From the NCBI GenBank assembly GCA_023415635.1, contig JAEZJV010000015.1:1-41932 (forward strand): a stretch of 41,932 nt of DNA, in the 5' to 3' direction. Under the pieces are notes generated by a model, which did no database searches, was not told where the DNA came from, and was given only the letters and a program-made list of their open reading frames with translations. Origin of the DNA: Bacillota bacterium. GTDB taxonomy: Bacteria; Bacillota; Clostridia; Lachnospirales; Lachnospiraceae. Positions 23,421-32,826 of the stretch are shown here, in pieces; within the stretch, counting starts at the first letter, position 1; the number at the start of each line of letters is the position of its first letter. The position numbers and the translations under genes were made by a program.

Positions 23421-24788
23421 TCAAACATCTGATCTATCTTCAAGAGCCTGATATTCCCGATGCTTCGCTACACTCTTATATGCAGGACGAATTATCTTTC
23501 CTGCATTAGTCAGCTCCTCCAGGCGGTGTGCGCTCCAGCCTGCAATTCTTGCTATGGCAAAGATTGGCGTGTAAAGCTCCATAGGAAGTCCTAGCATATT
23601 ATATACGAAACCGCTGTAGAAGTCCACATTTGCGCTGACTCCCTTATACATCTTTCTTTCCCGGGATATAACTTCAGGCGCCAGGCGTTCCACCATCTCA
23701 TAGAGGCCGAACTCCTTCAGTAATCCCTTTTCCTCAGATAGACTTCGTACATATTGCTTCAGTACATTGGCTCTCGGGTCGGATATGGAATATACAGCAT
23801 GACCCATTCCATAAATTAAACCGGATTTATCAAAAGCTCTTTTCTCCAGCAGAGCAAGAAGATAAGCACTGATTTCTTCTTCGTCCGTCCAATCCTTAAT
23901 GTTTTCCTTCATATTATCAAACATCTGCATTACCTTGATGTTGGCACCTCCATGCTTAGGACCCTTCAAAGAACCAAGGGAAGCTGCAACCGACGAATAG
24001 GTGTCGGTACCGGAGGAGGTTACGACATGAGTGGTAAAGGTTGAATTATTACCACCACCGTGCTCTGCATGAAGCACCAGGGCTATATCCAGTATCTTTG
24101 CTTCCAGTTCCGTGTATTTCATATCAGGTCTGAGCATATATAGAATATTCTCCGCTGTAGAAAGTCCTTCCTTCGGAGGATGGATGACGAGACTCTTTCC
24201 AAAATGGTAATGACCGAAGGCCTGATACCCGTATACGGATAACAGCGGAAATACAGCAATCAGCTGCAGACTCTGCCGCAAGACATTCTCTATGGAGATA
24301 TCCTCCGCTTTTTCATCGTAAGAATATAAGGTAAGTACACTTCTTGCCAATGTATTCATCATATCCTTGCTGGGTGCCTTCATAATTATATCACGAACAA
24401 AGCTTGGTGGAAGCTCTCTGTATTTTTCCAGCAGTCGTTTAAAAGCTTCGAGCTTCTCCTCTGTCGGCAGATTACCAAACAACAAAAGATAGGTTACTTC
24501 TTCAAAGCCAAAGCGTTTCTCATTAATAAAGCCTTGGATGATTTCCTCCACGTCGACTCCACGGTAATACAGCTTTCCTTCGCAAGGAATATAGTCATTA
24601 TCAACCATGGTATAAGAAATAATTTCACAGATTTCTGTTAACCCGGTCAGTACCCCTTTTCCACTAATATCTCTTAAACCACGCTTGACATCATATTTAG
24701 TGTACAATTCAGGATTAATTATTGTATTTTTTCTACATAATTCGGCAAGCTCCATCAATTCCGGTGTTATTTCAGTATACTTATTCAT
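23421..24788 (-). CDS. gltA: Citrate synthase
   Basis: A 455-residue citrate synthase: oxaloacetate + acetyl-CoA gives citrate + CoA. The catalytic residues are H279 (GPKHGGAN), H330 (GMGHAVYS) and D389 (NVDFYSGFVY), with AEHGGGNNSTF at about 241-251. The N-terminal 60 residues are longer than in minimal type II enzymes but usual in Clostridia. A 2-methylcitrate synthase cannot be fully excluded by sequence reading. No aconitase or isocitrate dehydrogenase follows; the neighbours are a SASP and an L,D-transpeptidase, so it is a stand-alone gene, probably for glutamate synthesis in an anaerobe. Its promoter region has a short inverted repeat at 24890-24904. Confidence 0.95.
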   Translation of the reverse strand: MNKYTEITPELMELAELCRKNTIINPELYTKYDVKRGLRDISGKGVLTGLTEICEIISYTMVDNDYIPCEGKLYYRGVDVEEIIQGFINEKRFGFEEVTYLLLFGNLPTEEKLEAFKRLLEKYRELPPSFVRDIIMKAPSKDMMNTLARSVLTLYSYDEKAEDISIENVLRQSLQLIAVFPLLSVYGYQAFGHYHFGKSLVIHPPKEGLSTAENILYMLRPDMKYTELEAKILDIALVLHAEHGGGNNSTFTTHVVTSSGTDTYSSVAASLGSLKGPKHGGANIKVMQMFDNMKENIKDWTDEEEISAYLLALLEKRAFDKSGLIYGMGHAVYSISDPRANVLKQYVRSLSEEKGLLKEFGLYEMVERLAPEVISRERKMYKGVSANVDFYSGFVYNMLGLPMELYTPIFAIARIAGWSAHRLEELTNAGKIIRPAYKSVAKHREYQALEDRSDV

Positions 24789-24882
24789 GTTACCATCTCC
24801 TTTCTTATGCTTGGGCTAAAATATAATAAACTCCCTGAAAGGTCCATTTATAATCGCTCCTATCAGAGTGTGTATTAACTCT

Positions 24883-24904
24883 ATTATAATTGTAACATGT
24901 ACAA
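24883..24904 (-). promoter_or_regulatory. Citrate synthase promoter region with inverted repeat
   Basis: Minus strand TATAAT at 24883-24888 and an overlapping alternative -10 (TACAAT). Immediately upstream, in the -10/-35 spacer, is TTGTAACATGTACAA (24890-24904 on the plus strand), two 5-base arms TTGTA/TACAA around five bases. A TTTTCA sequence 17 bases before TACAAT could be the -35. The repeat does not match a cre site or a CcpC box. Confidence 0.4.
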
Positions 24905-24939
24905 GCTTCTTTGAAAACCTTCAATTCAAAGATTTACAA

Positions 24940-24984
24940 TATTAAATGATTAAACCGCAGTCCATTCATCAGATGAACTGCGGT
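24940..24984 (-). terminator. Intrinsic terminator after the L,D-transpeptidase gene
   Basis: Stem ACCGCAGT (24954-24961) and ACTGCGGT (24977-24984), extended inward by CAT/ATG across a mismatch, followed on the minus strand by TTTAATCATTTAAT. It lies 20 bases after the stop. Confidence 0.75.
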
Positions 24985-25004
24985 CCTTCCATAAAAATAT
25001 CAGT

Positions 25005-26324
25005 TTATTGAAGCGCTTTATAATAGATTGCCTGGGCACTGGCAGTATTACCGGCCTCATCAGAAGCAGTATAGGTGATAAGATAATTACCTTCCGGTGT
25101 TGTACTGATTGTTACCATGAGATCCTCCAGGGTCATAGAAGTGTAATTATCCGAAACAGATACCCCTTCCAGAGCCATAGGGGCATCCGGAACCTGATCG
25201 GCTGCAAGTTGTCGATCAGCTACTCCCATAATGATGGGTAGATTTCTGTCCACATGGATTTGAGCCTGTTGTTCGATTTTCTGTTTCCCTAGCTTCAGGC
25301 TGTAGTAAAGAAGATATTCCTCTTCAGAGACCTCTTCCACCTTAACTTGAATCAGGCTCTTTTTCAGTTTAGTCCCTTGGCAGTATGCATTGACACCTGC
25401 TAAAGCAAACTTTTTATTGATGTTCACCTCAATCCCCACAATTTTATCACTAATACCTGAGAAAACCGGGGGTTCAGGACATTCATCAACCGTATAAGTG
25501 GCTACCTTCATCATAAACCTTCCAATTTCATCTTCTATGTAATAGGAAACCTTATATTCTCCAGGCACCAGAGTGTCCACCGAACCCTCGATTTCAAGCT
25601 TAGAGGTAATGTCCTGACCTGTAGCGGATTTGGCTTTGATGCCTTTGGTTATATCAATCTTACCACCCCAAGCTATAACCATATCCTTCACTCCATATAT
25701 CTGTGGGCTATCAGCCAGATAAGGATTCCTTAAATCAGGATCCGTAGGATCCCAGCCAATTCCCTTTTTAGCTTTCACAGTATCGGGTTTGCCTAGTGGA
25801 CCGGGTGTCTTCTTATCTTCATAGATAATCACCTGCGTACCCGAAGCACAATTATCATAAATCCATTTTGCATCCGCCACAGTAAGACGTATGCAGCCAT
25901 GAGATGCTGCCTGTCCAAGCTTATTATATTCGCCTGTTGCCAAAGATGCAGGATTAGCGTTCTCATAATAATATACTGAGTGAAACAAGATACCTCCAAC
26001 AATTCTGGTGGCATATTGCCCGTAAACCTCCCCCATTAAAAGCTTCCAGCGATACTTTTCCTTCAGCTGGAAATCTCCCAGTAAAGTCCTTGCCTGCGAG
26101 CCTACGGAGCAAGTCATAGCTTTAACGGGTTTGCTGTATTTCCCTTTTTCATCCTGTTCATAAACTGTAACGGTGTTGTAATATCTGTTTACCTTAATCA
26201 GATAGGGTTGCTTTTTTTGCTCCGCTGCCGATGCACTTGTTGCTCCAGACACCAGCAATACAATGCCTAAAACAAGAACAATTCCTATGAATCGGAGTAA
26301 GCTTTGTTTTTTGTTTCTAATCAT
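25005..26324 (-). CDS. Secreted L,D-transpeptidase with C-terminal Ig-like repeats
   Basis: A 439-residue exported protein. A basic and hydrophobic signal peptide (residues 1 to about 34, ending ATSASAAE) precedes a YkuD catalytic domain (about 40-175) with H115, then S141-H-G-C144-I-R. Cys144 forms the acyl-enzyme in L,D-transpeptidases, which make 3-3 peptidoglycan cross-links or attach proteins to the wall. The remaining 260 residues look like two or three beta-sandwich Ig-like repeats (DUF5011/HYR type), including VPGEYKVSYYIEDEIG and EGNYLITYTASDEAGNTA, probably spacers or carbohydrate-contacting modules. The ATG at 26322-26324 has AGGAG 11 bases upstream; a TTG three codons earlier is possible. 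It follows the glycan cluster by 76 bases on the same strand and may be read with it. Confidence 0.88.
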   Translation of the reverse strand: MIRNKKQSLLRFIGIVLVLGIVLLVSGATSASAAEQKKQPYLIKVNRYYNTVTVYEQDEKGKYSKPVKAMTCSVGSQARTLLGDFQLKEKYRWKLLMGEVYGQYATRIVGGILFHSVYYYENANPASLATGEYNKLGQAASHGCIRLTVADAKWIYDNCASGTQVIIYEDKKTPGPLGKPDTVKAKKGIGWDPTDPDLRNPYLADSPQIYGVKDMVIAWGGKIDITKGIKAKSATGQDITSKLEIEGSVDTLVPGEYKVSYYIEDEIGRFMMKVATYTVDECPEPPVFSGISDKIVGIEVNINKKFALAGVNAYCQGTKLKKSLIQVKVEEVSEEEYLLYYSLKLGKQKIEQQAQIHVDRNLPIIMGVADRQLAADQVPDAPMALEGVSVSDNYTSMTLEDLMVTISTTPEGNYLITYTASDEAGNTASAQAIYYKALQ

Positions 26325-26400
26325 AATTCCCAATACTCCTTAAGCCTCACAATTATTCTGCCAAAAACATAATCCTTCGTTCATCCATTGTGAAGATGCC

Positions 26401-28761
26401 TTACTCCACACCTACCTTGACGATATAGGTTTCATAAGCCCTACCGTTTCCAGGCAGAATGTCAAATACTACATCCCCCAGACTCTTCAGCATTTCATGA
26501 TTGATATCGCTGTACTTTTCCTGCTCCAGTTTTCCGACATAGATATAGGAAACATCATATTTCTTTAATAGCTGTAGCAGTTCCTCCTTATTCAGGGAGG
26601 TATAGGTTTCTTCCTCTCCCACTTTTCTTAATGAAGTATAGATTGTCTCAATATCTGCTGCCCTGGCATCAACAATCTCAGAGCTGGATTTCCATAACCA
26701 TTCGTGGGTATGCCATCCAAGTACCGTAGGTAGGCCTGTTATTACTGAAACTCTCTCATAATCTGTATAGCTATCACCATTGGCCTCCAACACCACAGGC
26801 ATTCCGATGATATGCTCATTGAGCCAGTCAGTTGCCAATGCATCCTCCGGCATGGTAGTTTCCATGAAAGCAGTCGCATCTAATCCGCTTTTGTCGGCAA
26901 TGTTAAAAATATTGCCATACCAGGACTGAACTGCATTCTGGACATAGGTCAGGGAGAACAGAAAAAGCAGCAACCCTGCAAATGCATGTTTTCTCTGAGT
27001 CTTTGTCCTTCCGTAGCACAGTAATCGCAAAAGGATGTATCCGAAGCACAGTCCGAACATGATAAATGCCTGATAAGTCAACTTAAACATCGTATTCGCT
27101 CTTTTGTATTCTCCGGAATAAATATCCTGGACATAAATCAGCTCCGGAAGCAGCACCAGACCGATCGAGCATAATCCCAATACCATTATAAATAGGTCCG
27201 AAGCCGGCATTGTATATAAGAAATTGATGACTGCCGGTTTATCCTTCTCTTCCTCCGAAGCTGCCGCTGCCGTCCTGTAATTCGTTATCAGTGCAAGGAC
27301 AAAGCAGATAACCGTATAAATCGGTAATCCCCAAAGGATAAACAGCTGATTGAGAGGTGTCCTTAAATCTACAAGGCGTATATTAGTCGCAATCTGATCG
27401 AAATGAAAGGTAAAGGGAATACATACCACCTCAGATATAGCGATTACCGCAGCTCCCTGTAATGCTGTAAGCCAAAGTGCTTTGCCTTTAAAATTATATA
27501 CACTCAGATTGGAAAATAGAATAATTGCCCCTGATACCACGTAATAAATCGGAAAATCCCAGAAATTTGTCATGTGGAATAATCCAATCATGAAGGAAAT
27601 CGTTATAATTGCCGGATGGAAAATCTCCTTCCAGACAGGGATATTGTCCTCCTTCCTCCTCTCTCTGCCAATCAGCCAGGCAAAAAGAATTCCGAGGACG
27701 GTTAGTACCAGCATGATATTGATGACATGTGCATGAAGATCTCCCAGAACGAAGGAGTATGCCGGAAATTCATGAATAGTCTTGTCATTCGTTTCGGGAA
27801 AGTAACCAATATACCTAGTAGCATCCGGGAACCAGTATTTCTTGTCATTGGCTTCTATTCCGAAGAATTTGCGTGCTGCCGGTTCCAGCCATCGAAATAC
27901 CGGATAATGCATATTTCCTGCAATACATACTCCGGTTCCTGACAGAATTCCACTGAGTACGGGGATGATTTTGTTATTCTTTTCTCTGCTTTTTAAAAAC
28001 TGCAAAGTCACATTATAGCCAAGAGAGTAAGGAAGCACCAAAGCAAAAGCCCCTACCATCATCAGCATCAGATTATAGGCATCGGTAACCTTAACAAAGG
28101 ACAGCTTTGTCAGATAAACCGCTATATACTGTCCTACATAGTAATAATTCAGCTTCGTTCCGGAAAACCAGAAATCCTGGGGAGGCATAAATTCACTCCG
28201 CATCATACTGGTCATGAAGCCATAGTCCATGAACTTCTCCGTTCCGTATGCTTCCGGTTTGAAGCAGCGAATATAAGTAAATAATAAAAATGCAGCAAAG
28301 AATAATATCTCCTCAAGCCATATGGCATCCAGGGTACTATTCCTCCATAGTGAACCCGGCAGCCCGAAGCTTCCCTGCATTCTCTCCTTGAGCATATCCG
28401 ATTTCCGGATCTTTTTCTGCAGCCAGAAAAAAAGCACTGCATTAAAAAGCAGTCCGACAACTACACATAGGATGCATGACAGCCGGGTAAACTTCATGAG
28501 CCTGATGGAAGAAGACAACCACATGAGATAGCTGGCGATTGCAATTCCGAATACCTTACTGAAAAGATAACCTTTGTCATGAAAATTGTGAAACAGTACA
28601 TAGGTAAACGGAAGAAAAGACAGACCCAAGCCTGCTATCACTGCCCACCACTGCAGAAATGAAATATAATCACTCTGTAATAAAAATTTTCCGGCTATAA
28701 ACAACAAAACCGATATCACAAAATAGATAAGCTTCTTCATTCTAAATGCCTTACCTTTCAC
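26401..28761 (-). CDS. DUF2298-type polytopic membrane protein (GT-C-like)
   Basis: A 786-residue protein with about 14-16 transmembrane segments and a roughly 130-residue extracytoplasmic C-terminus. It resembles the DUF2298 (YYY-motif) family, thought to be GT-C-fold glycosyltransferases. Key features: an acidic residue group in the first large loop (E170, D179), GTKLNYYYVGQY at 201-212, an FVLGDLHAHVINI motif, and a C-terminal soluble part with LPTVLGWHTHEWLWK and YDVSYIYVGKLE. GT-C enzymes take sugars from polyprenyl-phosphate outside the membrane. The start is taken as GTG at 28759-28761 (AGGA five bases before); an ATG seven codons later, after AAGG, is a real alternative. It starts 11 bases after the GT2 stop, so the two are coupled. 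It shares sequence patterns with the 695-residue protein at 30739. Confidence 0.75.
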   Translation of the reverse strand: MKGKAFRMKKLIYFVISVLLFIAGKFLLQSDYISFLQWWAVIAGLGLSFLPFTYVLFHNFHDKGYLFSKVFGIAIASYLMWLSSSIRLMKFTRLSCILCVVVGLLFNAVLFFWLQKKIRKSDMLKERMQGSFGLPGSLWRNSTLDAIWLEEILFFAAFLLFTYIRCFKPEAYGTEKFMDYGFMTSMMRSEFMPPQDFWFSGTKLNYYYVGQYIAVYLTKLSFVKVTDAYNLMLMMVGAFALVLPYSLGYNVTLQFLKSREKNNKIIPVLSGILSGTGVCIAGNMHYPVFRWLEPAARKFFGIEANDKKYWFPDATRYIGYFPETNDKTIHEFPAYSFVLGDLHAHVINIMLVLTVLGILFAWLIGRERRKEDNIPVWKEIFHPAIITISFMIGLFHMTNFWDFPIYYVVSGAIILFSNLSVYNFKGKALWLTALQGAAVIAISEVVCIPFTFHFDQIATNIRLVDLRTPLNQLFILWGLPIYTVICFVLALITNYRTAAAASEEEKDKPAVINFLYTMPASDLFIMVLGLCSIGLVLLPELIYVQDIYSGEYKRANTMFKLTYQAFIMFGLCFGYILLRLLCYGRTKTQRKHAFAGLLLFLFSLTYVQNAVQSWYGNIFNIADKSGLDATAFMETTMPEDALATDWLNEHIIGMPVVLEANGDSYTDYERVSVITGLPTVLGWHTHEWLWKSSSEIVDARAADIETIYTSLRKVGEEETYTSLNKEELLQLLKKYDVSYIYVGKLEQEKYSDINHEMLKSLGDVVFDILPGNGRAYETYIVKVGVE

Positions 28762-28771
28762 ATTTTTCCTG

Positions 28772-29488
28772 TTAGATTTTCATGCGCAGACTTTTATTAA
28801 TCCTTCTGAAATCCTTTAATGCCTGTCTGCCTATTCGGATGATACGTTTCATATTGATAGAATTTTCTCCGCCCTGTCTAGGTCGGAAGGTTACAGGAAT
28901 ATAATTTACCTTCAGATGCTTCTTAGCATAAATGACGGATATCATCACATTGGATAAATTAAAATTCTCCGGTACCAGCTTCAGCTGCTCCTTAAGAATT
29001 GAAGCCTTCATCAGACGAAAGGGCGTATTGGCGTCTGTAATCCCTACATGAAAGCACAGCCAAAGAACGAACTTCAGGATTTTTGTAACAAAGACACGGG
29101 AAAGACCGTCCTGTCTTCCTTTTCGGTTACCTATCACCATATCATAGGAAGCCCTCTGCTCCCAGAAGGTCCAGAATTCCTCCGGTAACGTCTGCCCGTC
29201 AGAATCTGTCTGAAAAACATAGTCTGCACCTGCCTCTACCGCATAACGATAGCCGTAAAGAACCGTTGCTCCGTGTCCGCTGTTGGGTTTGGTAATCGGT
29301 TCGAAGACGGGCAAATTTTCAGCCTGCTCTTTCATGAGCCGATAGGTGGAATCCCTGCTTCCATCATCGATAATTACCAGTCTGCTGCCATTTCCTATCT
29401 TTTCTACGATTGGATACCAATCGTTGATTACCCGTTCAATATTAGCTTCCTCATTATAAGCAGGAATAACAATGTATAGTTTGTCCAA
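28772..29488 (-). CDS. Family 2 glycosyltransferase (soluble, DPM1-like)
   Basis: A 238-residue GT-A fold glycosyltransferase: VIPAYNEEANIERV, IIDDGSRDST (residues 39-48) and the metal-binding T94-D95-S-D97 with GQTLPEEF. There are no strong membrane helices apart from a hydrophobic stretch near 135-150. Such enzymes move a sugar from a nucleotide donor to polyprenyl-phosphate (dolichol-phosphate mannose synthase-like) or to another acceptor; with glf nearby a galactofuranosyl role is possible but unproven. The start is TTG at 29486-29488 with GGAGG seven bases upstream. It lies 98 bases after glf and 11 bases before the DUF2298 gene. Confidence 0.85.
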   Translation of the reverse strand: MDKLYIVIPAYNEEANIERVINDWYPIVEKIGNGSRLVIIDDGSRDSTYRLMKEQAENLPVFEPITKPNSGHGATVLYGYRYAVEAGADYVFQTDSDGQTLPEEFWTFWEQRASYDMVIGNRKGRQDGLSRVFVTKILKFVLWLCFHVGITDANTPFRLMKASILKEQLKLVPENFNLSNVMISVIYAKKHLKVNYIPVTFRPRQGGENSINMKRIIRIGRQALKDFRRINKSLRMKI

Positions 29489-29586
29489 CTCAATACCTCC
29501 GCCTGTAGTAAATATAACTCTGTATATTTGGTATCATAAGGGTATATTAATGAATACTGTCCCAATGATCCTATGAAATCTAAGTA

Positions 29587-30681
29587 TTATCTTCTAATTC
29601 TGCTCTCAAAGGCATCCAATGCCCTGCGGACAACACCGTCCATATTATAGTACCGATACTCTGCAAGACGTCCGATAAAGATGACGTTATTCTCCTTCTT
29701 CATCTCCTCCTCGTACAAAGCATACTGTTTCTTATATTCCTTGGTAGGGAACGGATAATAGGGCTCTCCCTCCGCACAGGGAAATTCCTTCCCTATGGTC
29801 GTCTTTGCATGCTTTTGCCCTGTCAGCTGCTTATATTCGGTGATTCTGGTATAGTCATAATCATTCGGATAATTAACTACAGGTGCTTCCTGGAATTTAT
29901 CGGTATCCAAGGTCTCAAATACGAAATTTACACTCCGATAAGCAAGCCTTCCGTGCTTAAAATGATAGTATTCATCCGTTGCTCCGGTATAAATCAGCGT
30001 ATCATAAGATATATCCTTTTGTATTTCTCGATAATCCGTATTCAGTAGAAGCTTGATATTCTTATTCGCAGCCATCTTTTCACACAGCTTAGTATAGCCA
30101 TGGGCCGGCATCCCCTGATATCTGTCTGCAAAGTATCTTGTATCCCGATTCAACCGGATTGGAATTCTGGCTATCACAGAGGTATCCAGCTCAGCAGGAT
30201 CGATTCCCCACTGCTTCTTTGTATAGTTTTCAAAGATCTTCTCGTAAATATCCTGTCCAACCTTACTTAACGCCACATCCTTACTGGTCTTGATCTCCTT
30301 AATATCTACAGCATGATTATTCAGAAATTCCTCCACCTGAGAGCAGTCCAGATTAAGATTATACAATCTATTGATCGTCTCTACTGTTATCGGCATAGGC
30401 ACCAGATTGCCATCCACATAGGTAAGCACTCTATGCCAGAAATCCTTCCATTTCGTAAATTGTGACAGATAATCATAAACTCCTTTATCATTGGTGTGAA
30501 AGATATGAGGGCCGTAATTGTGTATCAGGATTCCGTCTTCATTATAGGAATCATAAACATTTCCGCCGATATGACCACGTTTTTCGATAACAAGCACCTT
30601 TTCGTCTAATACATTGGCTATCCTCTCGGCTATGGTTAGTCCTGCCAGCCCTGCTCCTACTACCACATACTTATAATTCAT
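29587..30681 (-). CDS. glf: UDP-galactopyranose mutase
   Basis: A 364-residue flavoenzyme converting UDP-galactopyranose to UDP-galactofuranose, the donor for galactofuranose in bacterial glycans. Seen are the N-terminal FAD-binding YVVVGAGLAG (GAGLAG at 9-14), IEKRGHIGGNVYD, HNYGPHIFHTN, the central ENYTKKQWG and ARIPIRLNRDTRYF, and the C-terminal IGRLAEYRYYNMD. All are standard for bacterial Glf. The ATG at 30679-30681 has GGAGG eight bases upstream; a TTG five codons earlier contains that site. It lies in the middle of the glycan cluster, which is the strongest clue that the glycan contains galactofuranose. Confidence 0.97.
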   Translation of the reverse strand: MNYKYVVVGAGLAGLTIAERIANVLDEKVLVIEKRGHIGGNVYDSYNEDGILIHNYGPHIFHTNDKGVYDYLSQFTKWKDFWHRVLTYVDGNLVPMPITVETINRLYNLNLDCSQVEEFLNNHAVDIKEIKTSKDVALSKVGQDIYEKIFENYTKKQWGIDPAELDTSVIARIPIRLNRDTRYFADRYQGMPAHGYTKLCEKMAANKNIKLLLNTDYREIQKDISYDTLIYTGATDEYYHFKHGRLAYRSVNFVFETLDTDKFQEAPVVNYPNDYDYTRITEYKQLTGQKHAKTTIGKEFPCAEGEPYYPFPTKEYKKQYALYEEEMKKENNVIFIGRLAEYRYYNMDGVVRRALDAFESRIRR

Positions 30682-30738
30682 GAAATTCTCCTCCAATATA
30701 ACTATTATATTGATAACTTTTATCTGTACCTATTATCA

Positions 30739-32826
30739 TCATTGCAGTGGTTCTAATAGTTTCGTCGTGTCGTAAATGGAGGTCTTCCCTTCCTCTTTCC
30801 CCTCTGCATATACACATTCGTATGTTGCCTGAATAGTTGCTTCGTTCAGCTTATATTCCTCGCTGAACCGATTATTCTGGTCTACGATGATAAAGCGTAT
30901 ACGGTTTGCCTTCACCAGTTGATCCAATTCCTCAGCGGTATCCGCCTCGTACATCAGCTTCACCTGCTTAGTACGGTAATCCGTATCATAACCTGCAGAC
31001 CAGGGATAATATGGCCAACCCTCATAGAGCATCGCACCACCTAGCACAGCCTGGTTAATGGTGTATGTATCCGTCAGGAAAATATCCTGAGAGGTACTAT
31101 TCTCATCAATCCAGCTCGTCAGCGGATCCTCCAGCTTCAGTACCACCTCTCCAAGCTGAGTATTCCTCTTAACTACTGTATAAAAATCATAGAGTCCCGT
31201 TGCTGTCAGAAGCAAAATCAGAAATACTCCCAAAGCTCCGAACCAGAACTCCTTCCTATCAAATATCCTAGCAATAAGATCAGCAGCGAAGATACCCAGC
31301 AGAATACAGCTCATCATAATATATTTATGATTTACCGTCACATCCACCGTAAGAGATACGGTAAATGCAAATATTAACGGGGTACAAAAAGCTGCCATAA
31401 GGTATCGATATGCACCTCGCCCGATACAGAAGGCTATTAAAAGCACCCATGGTAGGATACCCAACAGGCGGTCCAGATAGGAGACAGCACCAAGGAGAGT
31501 CTTATTCTCAGCAATAAAACCAAATAAAAACTTAGGTGATATCACGGAACCGTGTATAAAAAAATGTGTCTGCAGCGAAGAGAGTACTATGGTTATTATT
31601 GCTGTTATGAGATATTCCAGCCTTCTCGCAGCTACAATCGCCATTATGAAAAATATCATCAGAACACCTATGACTGCGGCGCCATGAAAAAAACCAAGGC
31701 TTCCGAGCAGGATTCCTGCAGCGATCGAAGTCCTGAGCTCCTTGACCTCCCATCCTCCTTTTGTAAAGTAGATTATCCTGAATGTACTTATTACCCGGGT
31801 GAATAAGCTTCTGCCGTGTTTTTTCTTATTGCTATCCTTTGCATAATTAAGGTGAGACTGCTTGATTGTCTCAAACATCTCATAAAGGTGAGGCAGAAAC
31901 AAAATCAGAAGAAAGAACATAACAGTCAGACCGAAGGCCAGATGGCGCTGATTACAATATACATTCAAATTCCATAAACCCCAGTCTTCGTTTGGTGTAC
32001 TACTGAGAAAGTCGGTATTATCTCGAAGAGCCTTCAAGATACCAGTGCCCTCAGGAAGCTGCGAAATCCATAGAAACAGGCTCTTAGAGCTCCTAAAGGC
32101 AAATAAAAGACAGGATAGCAGTCCGACTCCGATTCGTCCGCTGATTTTTACCGCCATCAGATACAATAGCATGAATGCACTGACAAAGCTTAATATACTA
32201 GGTATATTGAAGGCATAATCAATCCTAAGACCGAGATATTCCAGATTTCCGGCTAAAAACTGGAACATGAAATGATACCTGATATCTTCTCCGGCATAAT
32301 GTGGATAAGCTGTCGGAAAGTTATTCCCATGAGAAAAAGAGCGAATCATACCCACATGAGGTGAAAAATCACTGAATACAGAGATGCCGATAAATAACTC
32401 TTTTCCCTTAACATAGAAGGTTGTCCACATCAGAACACATGCCAGCAGTAAAACTCCTGCAAGAAAGAGAACCTCAGTAATTAACACTCTTCTATTCCTG
32501 CATAACAAGGAAGCCTTCCCCTTTTTAAATTTTGTCATTAAAATTGCCAATACCGTTGTCAGAAAAGCCAAAGGCAGAACAATCAGATTTGCATAAAACA
32601 AAGGCTCCTTGGCATTCCTATTAAGATAGCCCAGGATATAGACAGACCAGGTAAGTGCCAGAGTTCCTATTGCATACCAAACCGGGAATAGCAGTATAAA
32701 CGGACTGACATCAATTTTTCTCTTTAGGTAATCAGTCCTTGTGATGGCAGAGAGACCGGGAAATGCAAAGCAGCAGATAGCCCAGCCGAAGCTAACACTT
32801 AACAGGAGGTAGAGAATACCTAGCAT
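30739..32826 (-). CDS. Polytopic membrane protein, GT-C-like, of unknown function
   Basis: A 695-residue protein with about 13-15 transmembrane segments and a C-terminal extracytoplasmic part of about 130 residues. I do not recognise a named family with certainty. It shares a spaced pattern with the DUF2298 protein of the same cluster: VFSDFSPHVGMIRS (D153) and GEDIRYHFMFQF (179-190) correspond in order and spacing to the FMDYGFMTSMMRS and GTKLNYYYVGQY segments of its neighbour, and both end in a domain with a G/W-rich stretch followed by a hydrophobic strand (RFIIVDQNNRF). A GT-C glycosyltransferase fold is inferred. Its ATG overlaps the upstream GT2 stop by seven bases, so the two are coupled. 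Confidence 0.7.
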   Translation of the reverse strand: MLGILYLLLSVSFGWAICCFAFPGLSAITRTDYLKRKIDVSPFILLFPVWYAIGTLALTWSVYILGYLNRNAKEPLFYANLIVLPLAFLTTVLAILMTKFKKGKASLLCRNRRVLITEVLFLAGVLLLACVLMWTTFYVKGKELFIGISVFSDFSPHVGMIRSFSHGNNFPTAYPHYAGEDIRYHFMFQFLAGNLEYLGLRIDYAFNIPSILSFVSAFMLLYLMAVKISGRIGVGLLSCLLFAFRSSKSLFLWISQLPEGTGILKALRDNTDFLSSTPNEDWGLWNLNVYCNQRHLAFGLTVMFFLLILFLPHLYEMFETIKQSHLNYAKDSNKKKHGRSLFTRVISTFRIIYFTKGGWEVKELRTSIAAGILLGSLGFFHGAAVIGVLMIFFIMAIVAARRLEYLITAIITIVLSSLQTHFFIHGSVISPKFLFGFIAENKTLLGAVSYLDRLLGILPWVLLIAFCIGRGAYRYLMAAFCTPLIFAFTVSLTVDVTVNHKYIMMSCILLGIFAADLIARIFDRKEFWFGALGVFLILLLTATGLYDFYTVVKRNTQLGEVVLKLEDPLTSWIDENSTSQDIFLTDTYTINQAVLGGAMLYEGWPYYPWSAGYDTDYRTKQVKLMYEADTAEELDQLVKANRIRFIIVDQNNRFSEEYKLNEATIQATYECVYAEGKEEGKTSIYDTTKLLEPLQ

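Noticed and set aside
24890..24904. Catabolite-responsive cre site at citrate synthase
   Set aside because: The repeat has neither the central CG nor the length of the cre consensus.
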